Of a stretch of DNA of 8,802 nt, positions 6,854 to 8,802 are shown piece by piece (position 1 is the first letter of the stretch; every line of letters begins with the position of its first letter). Both the position numbers and the translations under genes were made by a program. The notes beneath the pieces are model-generated. The model was not told the origin of the DNA, did no database searches, and saw nothing but the letters and a program-made list of their open reading frames with translations. The stretch is from Prevotellaceae bacterium (GTDB lineage Bacteria > Bacteroidota > Bacteroidia > Bacteroidales > Bacteroidaceae): the NCBI GenBank assembly GCA_021204545.1, contig JAJPZF010000059.1, positions 1-8,802 of the forward strand, in the 5' to 3' direction.

Positions 6854-7297
6854 TTACCTTACGGGTATCTTCTCTATCCTGCGCTGGTGCCGTCCTCCCT
6901 CGAAGTCGGTCGTGAGGAACTCGTCCATGACGGCTGCGGCAGTCTCCTCCGAGATGAAGCGCCCCGGCATTACGAGGACATTGGCGTCGTTGTGCTGGCG
7001 CGAGAGGTGTGCTATCTCTGGTATCCAGCAAAGCCCGGCGCGGATGCCCTGGTGCTTGTTGAGGGTCATGGATATGCCCTCACCGCTGCCGCAGACGGCT
7101 ATGCCGAGCTGGCACTCTCCCGCCTCCACGGCGAGGGCGAGGGGATGGCCGAAGTCGGCGTAGTCGCACGACGCCTCGCTGTCAGTGCCGAAGTCTTTCC
7201 ACTGGATGCCCAGCCCGTCGAGATATCGCTTGACGAACTCTTTCAGGGGGTAGCCCGCGTGGTCGCTGGCAAGTCCTATGAGCGTTGGCTTCTCCAT
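6854..7297 (-). CDS. rpiB: Ribose-5-phosphate isomerase B
   Basis: RpiB interconverts ribose 5-phosphate and ribulose 5-phosphate in the cytoplasm, feeding the non-oxidative pentose phosphate pathway and nucleotide synthesis. The 147-residue product has typical family length and motifs: SDHAG at 11-15, the catalytic cysteine C69 in AVCGSGEGIS (67-76), NKHQGIRAG at 80-88 (anion hole and substrate loop), SRQHNDANVL at 99-108 with the conserved histidine, GR at 112-113 and a C-terminal EGGRHQRRIEKI. I chose the ATG at 7297-7295 because it overlaps the transketolase stop as TGATG, the arrangement expected for translational coupling. A GTG one codon upstream is in frame but would add only a single residue. 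It ends in TAA shortly before a terminator, so it is the last gene of the tkt-rpiB unit. No anomaly is seen. Confidence 0.97.
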   Translation of the reverse strand: MEKPTLIGLASDHAGYPLKEFVKRYLDGLGIQWKDFGTDSEASCDYADFGHPLALAVEAGECQLGIAVCGSGEGISMTLNKHQGIRAGLCWIPEIAHLSRQHNDANVLVMPGRFISEETAAAVMDEFLTTDFEGGRHQRRIEKIPVR

Positions 7298-8802
7298 CAC
7301 GCGAGGATTGCCTTAACCTGCCTGTAGACGTTCTGGGCCGTGTAGCCGAGCTGGGCGTCGAGCACCTTGTAGGGGGCTGAGAAGCCGAAGCTCTCCAAGC
7401 CCCAGACGCGGCTCTTGGGGTCTGCCCCGATGAGGAAGCCCTGCAGGTTGACGGGCAGTCCGGCTGTCATGCCGAACACCTTGGAGCCGACGGGCACGAC
7501 GCTCTGCTGGTAGTCCAACGTCTGGCTGCGGAACAAGCCCTCGCTGGGCACGCTGACGATGCGCGCCTTAATGCCGTCCTTTCTGAGCAGCTCAGCGCCG
7601 CTCAGCAGGGTGGAGACCTCTGAGCCAGTGGCGACAAGCACCACGTCGGGCTCCGCGTCGCTGCCGCTGACCACGTAGCCTCCCTTGCGGGCCATCTCGT
7701 ATGGGTTGCCCTCGGGCAGGTTGTTGATGTTCTGGCGGCTGAGGATGAGGGCTGTGGGGGTGCAGGTGTTCTCCATTGCCATAGCCCAGGCGACGGTGGT
7801 CTCACGGGCGTCCGCGGGGCGCAGCACGAGCATTGAGTTCCGCCCGTGGTGGTTCCGGAGCTTCTCCATGAGGCGTATCTGCGCCTCCTGCTCCACTGGC
7901 TCGTGGGTGGGGCCGTCCTCTCCCACGCGGAAGGCGTCGTGCGTCCAGATGAACTTGACGGGCAGCTCCATGAGTGCTGCCATGCGCACGGCGGGCTTCA
8001 TATAGTCGCTGAAGACGAAGAACGTGCCGCAGGCTGGTATAACGCCCCCGTGCAGCGACATGCCTATGCAGCAGCAAGCCATTGTCAGCTCCGCCACGCC
8101 TGCCTGGAAGAAGGCTCCGCTGAAGTCGCCCGCCTTGAGGGCGTGGGTCTGCTTGAGGAAGCCGTCAGTCTTGTCGCTGTTGGAGAGGTCTGCGCTGGCG
8201 CATATCATGTTAGGCACTTGCTGTGCGAGCTGCGCGAGGCAGGCGGAGCTTGCGTTGCGTGTGGCGTCATTGTCCTTCTGCGCGCACCGGCTCCAGTCTA
8301 TCTTGGGTGCGTTGCCGCTGAACCACTCGTCCTGAGCCTTTGCCTGCTCAGGGTTCCGCTTGGCCCACTGCTGCTCCTCCGCGTGACGTTGTGCAGTGAT
8401 CTGCCGCAGCTCTTGGAGGCGGTTGTTGTACATCTCTTGCACCTCGGGGAAGATGCGGAAGGGGTTCTCGGGGTCGCCTCCAAGGTTCTTGACGGTGTTA
8501 ATGTAAGCGTCGCCACCGAGTGGCGCGCCGTGTGTCTTGCAGTTGCGCTCGTAGCTTGTGCCGTCAGCCTTCAGCGCGCCCTTGCCCATCACACACTTGC
8601 CGATGATGAGGGTGGGCTTGCCTGTGACCTGCTTGGCCTTGTCGAGGGCGCAGCGTATCTGGGCAGCGTCGTTGCCGTTGATCTCGATGACCTCCCAGCC
8701 AAGGGCGCGGTACTTCATGCCTGTGTTCTCCGTCATCACCTCGGCAGTCTCGGTGGAGAGCTGTATGTCGTTGCTGTCGTAGAACATGATGAGGTTGTCC
8801 AG
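7297..8802 (-). CDS. tkt: Transketolase (C-terminal 501 residues; 5' end beyond the right edge)
   Basis: Transketolase is a thiamine diphosphate enzyme that moves two-carbon ketol units between sugar phosphates, linking the pentose phosphate pathway and glycolysis. The open frame continues to the window edge (LDNLIMFYDSND), so the methionine at 8787 is internal; roughly the first 170 residues of a normal 670-residue enzyme, including the GDG diphosphate-binding motif, are missing. Visible parts, numbered from the window edge, are the end of the pyrophosphate domain with THGAPLGG (90-97), the pyrimidine-binding domain starting near SADLSNSDK (203-211) with the catalytic glutamate E238 in AGVAELTMAC, SLHGG (249-253), THD (287-289) and GEDGPTHEPVEQ (294-305), ALILSRQN (351-358), and the C-terminal domain with ATGSE (391-395). 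The sequence style fits Bacteroidales transketolases. It overlaps rpiB by one base, implying co-transcription of two consecutive pathway enzymes. Confidence 0.97.
   Translation of the reverse strand: MDNLIMFYDSNDIQLSTETAEVMTENTGMKYRALGWEVIEINGNDAAQIRCALDKAKQVTGKPTLIIGKCVMGKGALKADGTSYERNCKTHGAPLGGDAYINTVKNLGGDPENPFRIFPEVQEMYNNRLQELRQITAQRHAEEQQWAKRNPEQAKAQDEWFSGNAPKIDWSRCAQKDNDATRNASSACLAQLAQQVPNMICASADLSNSDKTDGFLKQTHALKAGDFSGAFFQAGVAELTMACCCIGMSLHGGVIPACGTFFVFSDYMKPAVRMAALMELPVKFIWTHDAFRVGEDGPTHEPVEQEAQIRLMEKLRNHHGRNSMLVLRPADARETTVAWAMAMENTCTPTALILSRQNINNLPEGNPYEMARKGGYVVSGSDAEPDVVLVATGSEVSTLLSGAELLRKDGIKARIVSVPSEGLFRSQTLDYQQSVVPVGSKVFGMTAGLPVNLQGFLIGADPKSRVWGLESFGFSAPYKVLDAQLGYTAQNVYRQVKAILA

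Noticed and set aside
7298..7300. GTG as the rpiB start codon
   Set aside because: The adjacent ATG forms the usual TGATG overlap with the tkt stop and gives the family-typical N terminus. GTG would add only one residue.
8785..8787. ATG at 8787 as the transketolase start
   Set aside because: The frame remains open to the window edge and the preceding residues (LDNLI) belong to the family sequence. A start here would remove the diphosphate-binding region.

Overview
The window looks like a chromosomal segment of a fairly GC-rich Bacteroidales bacterium (Porphyromonas/Prevotella-like; genus not resolvable by eye). Three things point there: no start codon that I inspected has a clear Shine-Dalgarno sequence, the one convincing promoter carries a Bacteroidetes-type -7 box (TATATTTG, matching TAnnTTTG), and the transketolase reads like the Bacteroidales type (AGVAELTMAC where the E. 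coli enzyme has GVREFGMTA). All supported genes lie on the minus strand, so the window is best read from right to left.

Right part (8802 to about 6800): the C-terminal three quarters of a transketolase gene (tkt; its 5' end lies beyond the window), coupled through a TGATG stop/start overlap to rpiB, ribose-5-phosphate isomerase B. Together they serve the non-oxidative pentose phosphate pathway. The unit ends in a clear intrinsic terminator (about 6801-6831).

Spacer (6587-6853): after the terminator there is an unusual noncoding block of 23-bp units whose small hairpins are centred at 6699, 6722, 6745 and 6768. It is followed by a promoter (6621-6628) reading leftwards.

Left part (6586 to 1): a four-gene operon-like cluster. 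It begins with a YgjP/DUF45-family HEXXH metalloprotein, followed 12 nt later by hsdR, 42 nt later by hsdM (an extended 785-residue form), and then by hsdS, which overlaps hsdM by 4 nt (ATGA) and leaves the window after 51 codons. This is a Type I restriction-modification system in R-M-S order with an accessory metalloprotein gene in first position. HsdS supplies target recognition, HsdM methylates host DNA, and HsdR translocates and cleaves unmodified DNA. The metalloprotein's role is not known from sequence.

All genes appear intact apart from the two cut by the window edges. I see no tRNA, rRNA, insertion sequence or CRISPR array. The most interesting material is the periodic hairpin array in front of the restriction operon and the metalloprotein linked to it.
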